Origin: JAUIET01 sp045105115
GTDB taxonomy: Bacteria > Pseudomonadota > Gammaproteobacteria > Pseudomonadales > JAUIET01
Assembly (NCBI GenBank): GCA_045105115.1
Contig: JBGCDE010000065.1
Coordinates: forward strand, 1-64,000
Length of the DNA stretch: 64,000 bases
Direction: 5' to 3'
The position numbers were made by a program, and so were the translations under genes. The notes beneath the pieces are model-generated. The model was not told the origin of the DNA and ran no database searches. It saw nothing but the letters and a program-made list of their open reading frames with translations. Positions 41,490 through 51,141 of this stretch are shown here, piece by piece. Numbering within the stretch: position 1 is the stretch's first letter; every line of letters begins with the position of its first letter.

Positions 41490-42591
41490 CTTTCGTCTCC
41501 AGTCCGGAATACATTGCGCCACTGCCAAGTCGTTTGGCAATGCTAGGGTTTTCAACATAGTCACTATTAAAAGGCAACATATCGCATGCCTGTACGCGAT
41601 AGTCGCGAATGTTCTCGGTCTCCTCGCGAAGGAATCGATCTACGGCGAGCTCGAAATCTTCATCAGCCAGCCAGTGACAAGAATGAGTAAAGACCGGCAC
41701 AAACCCGCGTTGAATTTTGTGTTGACCCTGCGCACCTGGGTCAAAGTGCTGAAGCTTATGCTTGATGCAATAATCAATGCCCTGGTAGTAGCAGGCCTCA
41801 AAATGCAGATATTCAAATTCTTCAGCGCAGCCCCAATAGCGACCGTACAGTGTGTGTTCGTCCTTAAAACATAGCGCCGCGCCAACCGCTTGCTGGTCGC
41901 GGCTTGCCATAACCATCACCAGTTGGTCGGGCATACTCTTTGCGATCAGTTCGAAAAACTCGCGATTCAAATACCCGGCTCCACCACGCTTGTAATAAGT
42001 CATGTGGTAAAACTGATAAAAGTCTTCCCAATGCCTTTGCTGAATATCAAAGCCGCTAAGTTGCTGTAGCTCTATGCCTTGCTCGGCCACACGCTTACGT
42101 TCTTTGCGTAAGTTCTTGCGCTTGCGTGATGCAAAGCTTGCAAGAAACTCGTCAAAATCTTCGAAATCATCATTGAACCAGTGATACTGACAATCAAGCC
42201 TTCGCAGCAAACCTTGATCGCCTAATTGGGTGGCTTGCTTGTCATCAGGGAACAAAACATGCCAGGACGATGCGTTGATGCTGCTTGCCAGCTGCTTAAA
42301 TTTCTCAAAAATAAGAGTTGGCAGTTCGGTATTTTCTTGTTCCGATGCACAGCATAGAAAACGCTTGCCGGTGACAGGAGAGAATGGAACAGCGGTTAAA
42401 ATTTTCGGGTAGTAGTCACGGCCCGCGCGTTGATATGCGTTTGCCCAGCTCCAGTCGAAAACATACTCGCCATAACTGTGCGACTTCACGTACGCTGGCA
42501 TTGCGGCCACTAAAGTTTGTTGATCGTCAAAGACAGCGGCATGGCAGGCTTGCCAGCCAGTGTCTGTGCACACCGAGCCGCTGGCTTCCAT
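41473..42591 (-). CDS. FemAB/GNAT-like protein of the COG3146 type, start uncertain
   Basis: The protein has the P-A-Y-V-K-S-H-S-Y-G-E-Y-V-F-D-W and A-F-C... G-R-Y-W-G-C pattern of COG3146 acyltransferase-like proteins. The only ATG in frame is at 42591, but 45 conserved-looking upstream residues continue in frame (V-S-A-E-Q-W-N-A-L, then P-F-T-R-H-E-F-L), exactly what this family has before the A-M-E-A-S-G segment. No ATG, GTG or TTG lies upstream before the stop near 42780. The true start may therefore be a rare codon such as ATT at 42702 or ATC at 42714, or a base is wrong. Function probably peptide or aminoacyl transfer; not proven. Confidence 0.75.
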   Translation of the reverse strand: MEASGSVCTDTGWQACHAAVFDDQQTLVAAMPAYVKSHSYGEYVFDWSWANAYQRAGRDYYPKILTAVPFSPVTGKRFLCCASEQENTELPTLIFEKFKQLASSINASSWHVLFPDDKQATQLGDQGLLRRLDCQYHWFNDDFEDFDEFLASFASRKRKNLRKERKRVAEQGIELQQLSGFDIQQRHWEDFYQFYHMTYYKRGGAGYLNREFFELIAKSMPDQLVMVMASRDQQAVGAALCFKDEHTLYGRYWGCAEEFEYLHFEACYYQGIDYCIKHKLQHFDPGAQGQHKIQRGFVPVFTHSCHWLADEDFELAVDRFLREETENIRDYRVQACDMLPFNSDYVENPSIAKRLGSGAMYSGLETKVGKDL

Positions 42592-42758
42592 AGCATGCAG
42601 AAATTCGTGCCGCGTGAATGGAGAGTTCTCGCTATTCAGTGCATTCCATTGCTCAGCGGAAACCTGATCAATGCTGCCCAGCAGTTCTACGGTGTACTTA
42701 ATTGAGGCGCTGATAGTGCTTGTCTTCTTACCTGTTTTTCTTGCCTGTTCGTCGCTGA

Positions 42759-43217
42759 CTATTCTGACGTTCCACCAGCGGGGGGTTCACCATCAAAGCG
42801 CCCACCGTATAACGTAGGTGAAGAAGTCTGTTGCGGATGAATTGTGATAATCACTCGCTCTGCTTCGGGCGGGTCCATGTCTGCGGGAGGTGGCTCGCCA
42901 TAGGCGTGCATAAATTGTTTGTGTACCAGTGTTGCGTCCGGGTCGTCTTCTACACTGGCAACACCGCGGACCTCGAGATAATCCATGACGTCACTGGTGG
43001 ACAGCACGCAAAAAGATACCCGGGGGTCAGCAACAATGTTCTTGTACTTCATCCGGCTTTTCAGCGTTGTAATTTTCAGGTAGCCATCTTCCCAGGTGTA
43101 GCTGACCGGGTTACTCGATAACAAACCATCTTTTTGTCGGATTGTACTCAACACCCCGAACATATGGTTTTCCAGCAACTCGTGTTTGTGTTTCGGGATG
43201 CTAATTTCATCATTCAC
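42759..43217 (-). CDS. Pyridoxamine 5'-phosphate oxidase-fold protein
   Basis: The 152-residue split beta-barrel starts with K-H-K-H-E-L-L-E-N-H-M-F-G-V-L-S-T and has a flavin/phosphate-type segment S-R-M-K-Y-K-N-I. It belongs with the PPOX group often annotated as F420-dependent. Gammaproteobacteria mostly lack F420, so FMN or heme is more likely. It is co-oriented with ubiA, 30 bases away. Confidence 0.82.
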   Translation of the reverse strand: MNDEISIPKHKHELLENHMFGVLSTIRQKDGLLSSNPVSYTWEDGYLKITTLKSRMKYKNIVADPRVSFCVLSTSDVMDYLEVRGVASVEDDPDATLVHKQFMHAYGEPPPADMDPPEAERVIITIHPQQTSSPTLYGGRFDGEPPAGGTSE

Positions 43218-43247
43218 TGTGTGTCTCCTTCCTAACGGTAAGACGAA

Positions 43248-44144
43248 TTAGAACAATGCCAGATCAATTGCCAGCCCTGCGAACCAACAGGCGCCTATCC
43301 AATGATTGTTCAAAAACGCCTGAAAGCACTTTTCGGGCTTTCTATCCTCGGTGATTTGATACTGTCTTGCAAATAACACTATGGACAGCAATAGACCTAG
43401 ATAGAATGGCCAATGCAATTGGGCGAGTTGCGCAAACACTACTAGCAACAACAAAGTACTGGCCTGCAATACTGCAATCGCGAAGCGATCGTAGCGTCCA
43501 AGCAGGACCGCGGTGGATTTGATACCCACTTTCAAATCGTCTTTTCGGTCAACCATGGCGTAGTAGGTGTCATACGCGGTAGTCCAAAGTACGTTAGCGC
43601 AAAACAAAACCCAAGCCAGAGTCGGCAGGTTCTGCGCCTCAGCGGTGAACGCCATCGGAATGCCGAACGAAAATGCGACACCAAGCACCAGCTGCGGTAG
43701 CTGGGTGATGCGCTTCATCAAGGGGTAGCAGCAGGCTACTGCCAGTGCGCCAAAAGACAGCATAATGGTTGGCTGATTGGTCTGCAGTACCAACAAGAAG
43801 GCCAGCGTGACCAGTGCTGCGAACAGGCCTAGGGCCTCTTCAGGGCTTGCTTCACCCGTGGCGAGCGGGCGTGCGGTCGTTCTTTCCACCGCACCGTCCC
43901 AATGCCGATCAAAGTAATCATTGATGACACAGCCAGCTGAGCGCATAAGAAAGGTACCGCAGCCGAAAATCAGCAAATTCTTCACGCTGGGAAAGCCGCC
44001 AGCAGCTACCCAAAGTGCCATCATGGTGGGCCATAGCAGCAGCCAGGTGCCTATTGGTCGGTCGGCACGCATTAATCGCCAGTAGATATTTAGCTTGCTG
44101 CGCGGCGCTGGGTCCATTGCAGATGGTGAATTGATTGCTGACAC
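43248..44144 (-). CDS. ubiA: 4-hydroxybenzoate polyprenyltransferase
   Basis: The enzyme attaches the polyprenyl tail to 4-hydroxybenzoate in ubiquinone synthesis. The 298-residue protein has about eight membrane helices and the two Asp-rich motifs: N-D-Y-F-D-R-H-W-D and D-T-Y-Y-A-M-V-D-R-K-D-D. The first 20 residues are polar. No ubiC is adjacent. It diverges from a rubredoxin/reductase gene, an arrangement close to that in pseudomonads. Confidence 0.95.
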   Translation of the reverse strand: MSAINSPSAMDPAPRSKLNIYWRLMRADRPIGTWLLLWPTMMALWVAAGGFPSVKNLLIFGCGTFLMRSAGCVINDYFDRHWDGAVERTTARPLATGEASPEEALGLFAALVTLAFLLVLQTNQPTIMLSFGALAVACCYPLMKRITQLPQLVLGVAFSFGIPMAFTAEAQNLPTLAWVLFCANVLWTTAYDTYYAMVDRKDDLKVGIKSTAVLLGRYDRFAIAVLQASTLLLLVVFAQLAQLHWPFYLGLLLSIVLFARQYQITEDRKPEKCFQAFLNNHWIGACWFAGLAIDLALF

Positions 44145-44212
44145 TCCCTTACCGGTCTAAAATAGCGGGTTAACATGCGCAATAGTAACGGTATGCGCCG
44201 CAAAGAGGTAGG

Positions 44213-45586
44213 ATGATGAAAAAGTGGGAATGTATTGTCTGTGGCTGGGTTTATGACGAAGCCAAAGGGTGGCCTGAAGACGGCATAGAGCCGGGTACAC
44301 CTTGGGAAGATGTTCCAGAGGACTGGTTGTGTCCGGATTGTGGGGTTGGTAAGGAAGACTTCGAAATGATCGAAGTCACCGAAACCGCAGAGGTTCCCCA
44401 TCATGACGACGACGAACCAGCTGATATAGCCCGCCCCGTGGTCATTATTGGTACTGGTTTGGCAGGCTATAACCTCGCCAGAGAGTTTCGAAAACATGAC
44501 CAGGACACTCAGCTGATATTGATTACAGCGGACGATGGCCGCTCGTATTCAAAGCCAATGCTGTCCACGGGCTTCACTAAAGACACCACTGCTGACGACC
44601 TTGCAATGGCCGATGCGGGCAAAATGGCACAGCAGCTGAAGGCCAGTGTGTGGACGTTTGCCAATGTAACGCACATTGATACGGCCAATCAGCAACTCAG
44701 CGTCGGTGAGTCCACCACGGTCAATTACAGCAAGCTGGTGCTGGCCTGGGGCGCTGATGTTATCCGTCCGCCGCTAGAAGGTGATGGGCTGGATATGGTC
44801 TATTCAGTGAATGATCTGTTGGACTACGACGACTTCAGAACCGCGGTTAAGAAGAGTGAGGCCAAGAAATTACTGATTATTGGCAGTGGCTTGATTGGCA
44901 GTGAATTTACCAATGATCTGGCCAATGGTGGCTTTCAGATAGAAGCCGTAGACCCGTTGGGCTACAGCCTGCCAACCTTGCTGCCAGAAGTGGCTGGCAA
45001 AGCGGTGCAAAACGCATTGGAAAGCATGGGTGCTACGTTCCATTTTGGTCGATTGGTTAAGGCCATCAATAAACACCCTGACGGTGGAGTGGTTGGCATT
45101 CTGGATGATGGCTCTGAAATCCGAGCGGATCTAGCTGTGTCGGCTGTTGGCGTGCGACCGCGAATCGACCTTGCAAGTGCCGCTGGAATCAAATGTAACC
45201 GCGGTATTGTTGCCAACAAATTGTTGGAGACCAGTGCGGCGAATGTCTATACGCTGGGCGATTGCGCCGAGGTGGAAGGCCATGTGTTGTTTTATGTGGC
45301 GCCACTGATGGCATCGGCCCGAGCCTTGGGCAAAACCTTGGCCGGCGAGGCCACCGAAGTGGCGTATCCAGCTATGCCGGTGACCATAAAAACACCAGCG
45401 TGCCCCGTGGTTGTATCCCCGCCAGAGCGAGATGCAGAAGGTGAATGGACTATTGATGCGGACGGCGAAGATGTCGTTGCTCAATTCAAAGACCCTGCAG
45501 GAAATTTGCTGGGCTTTGCGCTGACAGGGCCAAAAGGCACCAAAGAGAAATTGCGCCTACAGAAGATGTTACCCGCAATTTTTTAA
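44213..45586 (+). CDS. Rubredoxin-rubredoxin reductase fusion
   Basis: Residues 1-55 are a rubredoxin: C7-I-V-C10-G and C40-P-D-C43-G ligate one iron. After an acidic linker with H-H-D-D-D-E comes a FAD reductase: V-V-I-I-G-T-G-L-A-G-Y and NAD loop L-L-I-I-G-S-G-L-I-G. Homologues are usually separate proteins (AlkG and AlkT) that feed electrons to alkane or other oxygenases. The fusion makes a self-sufficient donor for an unknown oxygenase; no alkane hydroxylase is encoded in this window. GAGG lies six bases before the first ATG. Confidence 0.9.
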   Translation: MMKKWECIVCGWVYDEAKGWPEDGIEPGTPWEDVPEDWLCPDCGVGKEDFEMIEVTETAEVPHHDDDEPADIARPVVIIGTGLAGYNLAREFRKHDQDTQLILITADDGRSYSKPMLSTGFTKDTTADDLAMADAGKMAQQLKASVWTFANVTHIDTANQQLSVGESTTVNYSKLVLAWGADVIRPPLEGDGLDMVYSVNDLLDYDDFRTAVKKSEAKKLLIIGSGLIGSEFTNDLANGGFQIEAVDPLGYSLPTLLPEVAGKAVQNALESMGATFHFGRLVKAINKHPDGGVVGILDDGSEIRADLAVSAVGVRPRIDLASAAGIKCNRGIVANKLLETSAANVYTLGDCAEVEGHVLFYVAPLMASARALGKTLAGEATEVAYPAMPVTIKTPACPVVVSPPERDAEGEWTIDADGEDVVAQFKDPAGNLLGFALTGPKGTKEKLRLQKMLPAIF

Positions 45587-45648
45587 GCGCTGGCACTGGC
45601 TGGGTTAATCAGATGATTGGCCCGCTTTTCTAACACAGAGGCGAAAGC

Positions 45649-46944
45649 ATGAGTCTGACAGCACGAATTCTGATCGCCATGCTGGCGGGGCTGGTGGTTG
45701 GTATCACCCTACACTTCGCAATGGCCGGCTTGGGCCCAGAGAGTGCGAGCGCCCAATTTATTGCTACTTACATCACTGGCGGTTTGTTTGATGTGATCGG
45801 CAAAGTATTCATTGCCGCGCTGAAAGTGTTAGTAGTGCCTATGGTGTTCGTATCCTTGGTTTGTGGCAGCAGCGGGCTTGGTTCAGAAAATTCGCGTATG
45901 GGTGCTATTGCAGGCAAATCGCTGGGTCTGTATATGTTCACCACGGCAATTGCTATTACTCTGGCACTGACTGCCGCGTTGCTGATTCAGCCTGGCGAAG
46001 GCATTGCACTGCAAACAGATAGCAACTATGTAGCCAAAGAAGCACCGTCATTAAAACAGGTGCTGATCAACATATTCCCAAGCAATCCTGTGCAAGCGAT
46101 GGCGGACGGCAATATGCTGCAGATCATAGTGTTTGCTTTGTTGTTCGGTATTGCCGTTAGTAAAGCGGGCGAGCAAGGCGCGCGCATTCGGTCTTTCTTC
46201 GATGATATGAATGAAGTAATTATGAGCATGGTCGATATTCTGATGACCATGGCTCCGTACGGTGTGTTCTGTCTGCTGGCGGCTTTGTTTGCTGATATTG
46301 GCATAGATATTCTGGGCACGCTGGCCTGGTACTTCATGACCGTAGCCGGTGTGTTAATTCTGCACGCGGCACTTGTGTATGGCGGCCTGGTAACAGTGTT
46401 AGCACGGTTGAACCCCGTGACTTTCTTGCTGAAAATGCGCCCAGTGCAACTGTTTGCATTCAGTACTGCGTCAAGTAATGCGACCATGCCAATCACCATG
46501 AGTGTGGCAGAGCACCGCTTGGGGGCGAACAATTCGGTAGCCTCGTTTACGATTCCTTTGGGTGCGACGATTAATATGGACGGCACCGCGATTATGCAAG
46601 GCGTGGCAACGGTGTTTATTTCGCAAGCCTACGGCATTGATATCGGCATGAGTGGCTATCTTGCGGTGATTGCCACCGCAACACTGGCTTCCATTGGAAC
46701 GGCGGGTGTGCCGGGTGTGGGTCTCATTATGCTGGCCATGGTGCTGCAACAAGTTAATCTGCCTGTCGAAGGCATTGCGCTCATTATTGGTGTTGACCGA
46801 TTGTTGGATATGTTACGCACAGCGGTGAATGTCACGGGTGACGCGGCAGTGACCTGCGTGGTGGCGCAGTCGGAAGGTGCATTGGACACCGATATCTTCA
46901 ATACGCCTACGGATGAGTTGCTAGCCGCAGAGCAAGCTCGCTAG
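45649..46944 (+). CDS. Dicarboxylate/amino acid:cation symporter (GltP type)
   Basis: The 431-residue membrane protein carries the DAACS signatures: F-S-T-A-S-S-N-A-T-M-P (hairpin 1 serine-rich loop), N-M-D-G-T-A-I-M-Q-G and a late D-R-L-L-D-M-L-R-T-A-V-N-V. It imports glutamate, aspartate or C4-dicarboxylates with sodium or protons. It begins 62 bases after the rubredoxin reductase. Confidence 0.93.
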   Translation: MSLTARILIAMLAGLVVGITLHFAMAGLGPESASAQFIATYITGGLFDVIGKVFIAALKVLVVPMVFVSLVCGSSGLGSENSRMGAIAGKSLGLYMFTTAIAITLALTAALLIQPGEGIALQTDSNYVAKEAPSLKQVLINIFPSNPVQAMADGNMLQIIVFALLFGIAVSKAGEQGARIRSFFDDMNEVIMSMVDILMTMAPYGVFCLLAALFADIGIDILGTLAWYFMTVAGVLILHAALVYGGLVTVLARLNPVTFLLKMRPVQLFAFSTASSNATMPITMSVAEHRLGANNSVASFTIPLGATINMDGTAIMQGVATVFISQAYGIDIGMSGYLAVIATATLASIGTAGVPGVGLIMLAMVLQQVNLPVEGIALIIGVDRLLDMLRTAVNVTGDAAVTCVVAQSEGALDTDIFNTPTDELLAAEQAR

Positions 46945-46952
46945 TCAATATA

Positions 46953-47750
46953 ATGCTGCGTATTCTTGCTTTCTTCGCATTGCTGCTACCGGCAAGCGCT
47001 CAAGCAGCAACACTTGAAGACGTTCAGTTATTGCTGCTACGTTCAGGGCTTGATGCGGCGGTCAGACAGTTAGACTTGGCGTATGACATCAATCTTCGTA
47101 GACAATCGAATACTTACGAACTCAGTGTTGGGCAGCGCGATCAACTTGAATCAGCGATGTTTGTTTATCGCGGTGAACAATTACTTGAAGAACTTGCGCA
47201 AACGCTTGTCGGTGAATTCGAGCAGCAAGCTGTGCAACCAATCAAGTCCGCGATGGAGCACGAACTGCTTGAGAAATTTCGCCGCTTTGAGCGTATAGGC
47301 AATTCAGCTGGCCAGCGACAAAAGCTTGAAGACTATGTTGCTGAAGCTACGCTAGAGCCGCTGCGAATTGATTTGCTACGCGCTTGTCATGAAGCAGATT
47401 ACGGACCGATCGTGGCCGCTATAATCCAATCGTTCGCCGAAGTGGATTCAGCGGTCGCACTAGACCGTATCAGTGGTGAGCGATTTACGGCGAATGACTA
47501 TGAGGGCATAAAACTGTGGCGTAGTGAGCTTGAAGGCTTGTACGCAGAACATTATTTAACGGGTGCAGATCCATACCTGGCGTATACCTACCGTTTTGTT
47601 CGTGACGAACAATTGCAACAGTACGCCGAAATTTGGCAAGACCGTAACGTAAAGTGGTTCATGGATACCTCGCTTTTGCAGCTTAGGGTACTGTTACAAG
47701 CTAAAAGGCAGAGTATGATTGCCTCTCTGGATATTGAACAACAAGAATAA
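46953..47750 (+). CDS. Periplasmic hypothetical protein (265 aa)
   Basis: The signal peptide is residues 1-18 (L-A-F-F-A-L-L-L-P-A-S-A-Q-A). The rest is helical with few cysteines; the C-terminal region reads Y-R-F-V-R-D-E-Q-L-Q-Q-Y-A-E-I-W, similar in style to DUF2059 proteins but not certain. It starts eight bases after the symporter and ends 27 bases before a large cytochrome, so it may assist that cytochrome. Confidence 0.7.
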   Translation: MLRILAFFALLLPASAQAATLEDVQLLLLRSGLDAAVRQLDLAYDINLRRQSNTYELSVGQRDQLESAMFVYRGEQLLEELAQTLVGEFEQQAVQPIKSAMEHELLEKFRRFERIGNSAGQRQKLEDYVAEATLEPLRIDLLRACHEADYGPIVAAIIQSFAEVDSAVALDRISGERFTANDYEGIKLWRSELEGLYAEHYLTGADPYLAYTYRFVRDEQLQQYAEIWQDRNVKWFMDTSLLQLRVLLQAKRQSMIASLDIEQQE

Positions 47751-47777
47751 TATCCAACTCAGCTGAAGGAGCAGCTT

Positions 47778-50036
47778 ATGAAAAACGCTATTCAAAGTAA
47801 GTATCGCCAAGTAAAGATTGGGCCTGATGCTCTGGGCTGGTCTTCCTGGGTCAAGGCATTGTTGTTGCTGGGCTTCTTTTCCCTCGTTCTGGCGCTGTTG
47901 CCAACCACATTGGTCTTGTTGGCAGGAAAAATATACCAACACGCTGATCGTGATGAACATCGCGGTGCAATGGCTGTTATGAATGCAGCGCTGGATGATG
48001 ATCATGATGTTCCACGCTATTTGGAGCAAGGTTGGGGTCGAGCAGATAGCTTGTGGTTTTATAACGTTACCCAGGGATCTAACGTAATACCTTACGACTT
48101 TTTTCTGGAACTGGAACAAGTAGACTCTACGGCAAAGGCGGTCAGCCTGTTTCGTGATAATCAAAACATGGACAAGTTTCGCTATCTATTGCAGAAGCCA
48201 ACTCTGTTCAATCCAAATGGGCTGCCAGTGGGTTTTGTTAAAGACAAATACCAGAGCAAAGACTACCTTGGGTTTAATTGTGCAACCTGCCATACCGGGC
48301 AAATAAACTTTGAAGGTATGTCGGTGCGCATTGATGGCGGTCCAGCAATGGCTGACCTGGATGGTTTTCTTGAAAGTCTATACAAAGCGATGCAAAGCAC
48401 TCTGTCTGATCCTGCGAAGAAGCAGCGATTTCTAAACGCTGTGCTTGAGCGGAATGGTTTTTGGCGTGCTGTCAGTGGCGGCCGTAGCTACACAAGCGAG
48501 GAAGAAATAGAACAGGACTTGCGTATCTGGACGGAGCGAACACGTCAGTACAACCAAATCAATCAGTCAACGCACGCTTATGGCTACGCTCGCCTAGACG
48601 CTTTTGGAAGAATTTATAATCGCGTACTGCAACACGTAATCAACAAGCGCCAGGCCAGTGAATTATTGGCCCTTGCCGTTAATAAAGCCGAGCAGCGTTT
48701 GCTCACAGACGAACAAATTGAGTATGTTCTAAGCGAACATAACGAAACAATTTTTGGGAGGGTCGGTTTTGAGAGCATGGTTAGTAATCTCAGGCGTGCT
48801 GATTCAGACTATCCAGGTCTAACTGAAGCGGAAGTTGAATCGGCAATGCGGCATTTTTTCAATGAAGCTAATGCGCCAGTTAGTTACCCATATTTATGGG
48901 ATGTGGCGCAAACAGATTACGTGCAATGGAACGGGCTGCAGTCTAATGCAGGTGTTGGTGCTTTGGGTCGCAATACCGGACAGGTTATCGGCGTTTTTGC
49001 GAGTCTTGACTGGACAGAGGAAAAATCCTGGTTCAGAGGCTGGAGCTTATCGGCACTAATCAGTGGTCAAAAAGTGAAACGTCACCGCATTGATTTTCAG
49101 TCTTCGGTTGATGGCGTAAATCTGTCACGCATGGAAGGTACGCTTAAGAGCCTGAAGTCGCCGTTGTGGCGAGAAGCGTTTCCAGAAGATGTTGTAGCTA
49201 TTAATGCGAGTTATGCGATTGATGAAGAGAAGGTGTCACGCGGTAAAGTTCACTATTTGAAATACTGTGTGTCGTGCCATGAACTGATTGATCGTGATGC
49301 CTGGGATCGCAAAATTACCTCAAAAATGCTGCGCCTTGACAAGCTGGGCACCGATCAAACCATGGCCATGAATGCTACCCGATACCTTGGTCGTTCAGGC
49401 AATATTGGTCAAACCTATCAGGGTACCGATGTGGGTCAGGTGGTCATTGGAAACACCGCACCTGTGCGACAAATTCTCACTGCGGTTACAGCCGGCGTGA
49501 TTGGTACCCCTGATCGCGACAAAGGAGTAGTTCGCCGAGTTGCAGATCAGGCGTATATGCTTGGCGCGTCGTTTTTTAACAATGATCTGGAGGCAAGCGT
49601 TAAAACCGGTGAATACGAGCCGGATACTACCGCAGATACTTACGCGTCTCTGCGAGCCTATAAAGCGCGGCCACTGAATGGCGTCTGGGCTACTGCGCCT
49701 TATTTACACAACGGATCAGTGCCCAGCTTATACGACTTGCTATTGCCGGAGCATCTCGAAGGTGAGCGCGCCAATGGTGAAGTGTGTGATGGTAAAGTAC
49801 GCCCCGAATCTTTTTTGGTCGGTAGTCGCGAGTTTGATCCGTTGAAGGTTGGATTCAAGCAGGATGACTATCAAGCCGATACAGGGTTCATTTTTGATAC
49901 TGGATTGCCAGGCAATAGCAATAGTGGGCATGAGTACGCTGCCGGCTTTACTCCCGGGATGGGTACCGACCAGCCACTCACGATGCTCTGTGAAAACGAG
50001 CGCCTGGAGCTGCTGGAGTTTTTGAAAACGCTGTAG
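47778..50036 (+). CDS. Di-heme cytochrome c oxygenase/peroxidase, RoxA-like
   Basis: The 752-residue protein has an N-terminal membrane or signal segment (residues 26-50) and two heme sites: N-C168-A-T-C-H172-T-G-Q-I and Y-C-V-S-C-H near residues 497-501. The segments G-L-P-V-G-F-V-K-D and R-P-L-N-G-V-W-A-T-A-P-Y-L-H-N-G-S-V-P-S-L-Y match RoxA-type proteins related to di-heme peroxidases. RoxA cleaves rubber by oxygen insertion; here the substrate is unknown. GGAGCAG lies nine bases before the ATG. It is probably periplasmic or secreted. Confidence 0.84.
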   Translation: MKNAIQSKYRQVKIGPDALGWSSWVKALLLLGFFSLVLALLPTTLVLLAGKIYQHADRDEHRGAMAVMNAALDDDHDVPRYLEQGWGRADSLWFYNVTQGSNVIPYDFFLELEQVDSTAKAVSLFRDNQNMDKFRYLLQKPTLFNPNGLPVGFVKDKYQSKDYLGFNCATCHTGQINFEGMSVRIDGGPAMADLDGFLESLYKAMQSTLSDPAKKQRFLNAVLERNGFWRAVSGGRSYTSEEEIEQDLRIWTERTRQYNQINQSTHAYGYARLDAFGRIYNRVLQHVINKRQASELLALAVNKAEQRLLTDEQIEYVLSEHNETIFGRVGFESMVSNLRRADSDYPGLTEAEVESAMRHFFNEANAPVSYPYLWDVAQTDYVQWNGLQSNAGVGALGRNTGQVIGVFASLDWTEEKSWFRGWSLSALISGQKVKRHRIDFQSSVDGVNLSRMEGTLKSLKSPLWREAFPEDVVAINASYAIDEEKVSRGKVHYLKYCVSCHELIDRDAWDRKITSKMLRLDKLGTDQTMAMNATRYLGRSGNIGQTYQGTDVGQVVIGNTAPVRQILTAVTAGVIGTPDRDKGVVRRVADQAYMLGASFFNNDLEASVKTGEYEPDTTADTYASLRAYKARPLNGVWATAPYLHNGSVPSLYDLLLPEHLEGERANGEVCDGKVRPESFLVGSREFDPLKVGFKQDDYQADTGFIFDTGLPGNSNSGHEYAAGFTPGMGTDQPLTMLCENERLELLEFLKTL

Positions 50037-50066
50037 TTAGTCGATCTCGATCGTTGGGCCGCTGAG

Positions 50067-51065
50067 CTAACGGTCGCGCAACATTTTCCAGTACTCGCTT
50101 AGCCGAGACTCCGGGTCATCGCGATGTGTTCGGTACTTTGCGAACTCGGAAGCCCCAGCATTCTGGTCAAGCTCTATCCCCCATAAGGGTTCAACTTCAT
50201 TTGGTAACATCGAATAACGGATATCAATTACTTCATTGGGGTTGTTCGGGTGCAATGCTACATAGCCGTCAGAAAACCAAGTGAAGCGTTGTAAATCCTT
50301 TCGCTGCTGGGAATCCTGTTGAAGCCAGGGCAAGTCTCTGTCAGGGTTTAACTTAGCGATAGAATCACCGGTAATCCATTGGGTATCGACACCTACTCGA
50401 ACTGCATCGACATAAAAGCGATCACCAGTGCTGTAAATGGATTTGAACAATAGCAGGTTTGCAAAACCCGGTTTTACTTCCAGGCGCACTGGTTTATGGC
50501 CACGACTTTCCGCTAGCGCTGTGGCTGTGTTTAAAGCGCGCTCATGCTGCCACCAGCCAATGCACAAATAAGCGATAGACCAACTCAGCGCAGCACGAGC
50601 TGGCCAGGGACTTTGTTTGCGAAGCGACACAAAAAGTAATACAAGAACCGGCACGGTAAGCAGTGGGTCTATGATTGAAATAGTATCCCAGGCGTAGCGT
50701 TTGTCTGAAAATGGCCACAGCAATAAGGTGCCATACGAAGTGCAGCTATCCAGTAAGCCATGCGTCGCATAGCCCAGCGTGCAGTACAGAAGTAAATTCC
50801 TGAATGGCCATTGTCGTCGCTTACCAAATGCGAAGAAGACAAACGCGGCGACAATAAGACCTCCGACCGGAATAAAAATTAGCGAGTGAGTAAAATGCCG
50901 ATGATATTCAAGAAACATCAAAGGGTCAGCGCTAGAGCGAATCAGCACGTCCAGGTCGGCGGCCATTCCCGCTAGCCAACCGGCAAGCATTGCAATACCG
51001 ACTCGGCCTGGTTGTGCGCTGCTTTGTGCGGCAGCGGCACCGAATGCGCCCTGAGTAATTGGGTC
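50067..51065 (-). CDS. Membrane-bound metal-dependent hydrolase, DUF457/YdjM type
   Basis: The start at 51065 gives M-D-P-I-T-Q-G-A, the usual family start; an open frame begins 30 bases earlier. The 332-residue protein has several membrane helices and the family histidines and aspartates (A-A-D-L-D, Y-H-R-H-F-T-H-S, Y-A-T-H-G-L-L-D). In E. coli YdjM is SOS-controlled, but no LexA box was seen here in the gap 51066-51141. Convergent with the RoxA-like gene. Confidence 0.84.
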   Translation of the reverse strand, partial: DPITQGAFGAAAAQSSAQPGRVGIAMLAGWLAGMAADLDVLIRSSADPLMFLEYHRHFTHSLIFIPVGGLIVAAFVFFAFGKRRQWPFRNLLLYCTLGYATHGLLDSCTSYGTLLLWPFSDKRYAWDTISIIDPLLTVPVLVLLFVSLRKQSPWPARAALSWSIAYLCIGWWQHERALNTATALAESRGHKPVRLEVKPGFANLLLFKSIYSTGDRFYVDAVRVGVDTQWITGDSIAKLNPDRDLPWLQQDSQQRKDLQRFTWFSDGYVALHPNNPNEVIDIRYSMLPNEVEPLWGIELDQNAGASEFAKYRTHRDDPESRLSEYWKMLRDR

Positions 51066-51141
51066 CATCTTGATACGAAACTCTGTATACGACAATTGCT
51101 TATGTTACATTCGCCGTGCCGCACAACGTAGCGAAAAAAGT

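Noticed and set aside
51066..51141. LexA box before the DUF457 gene
   Set aside because: CTGTATACGACAATTG lacks the ACAG half of CTGT-N8-ACAG.
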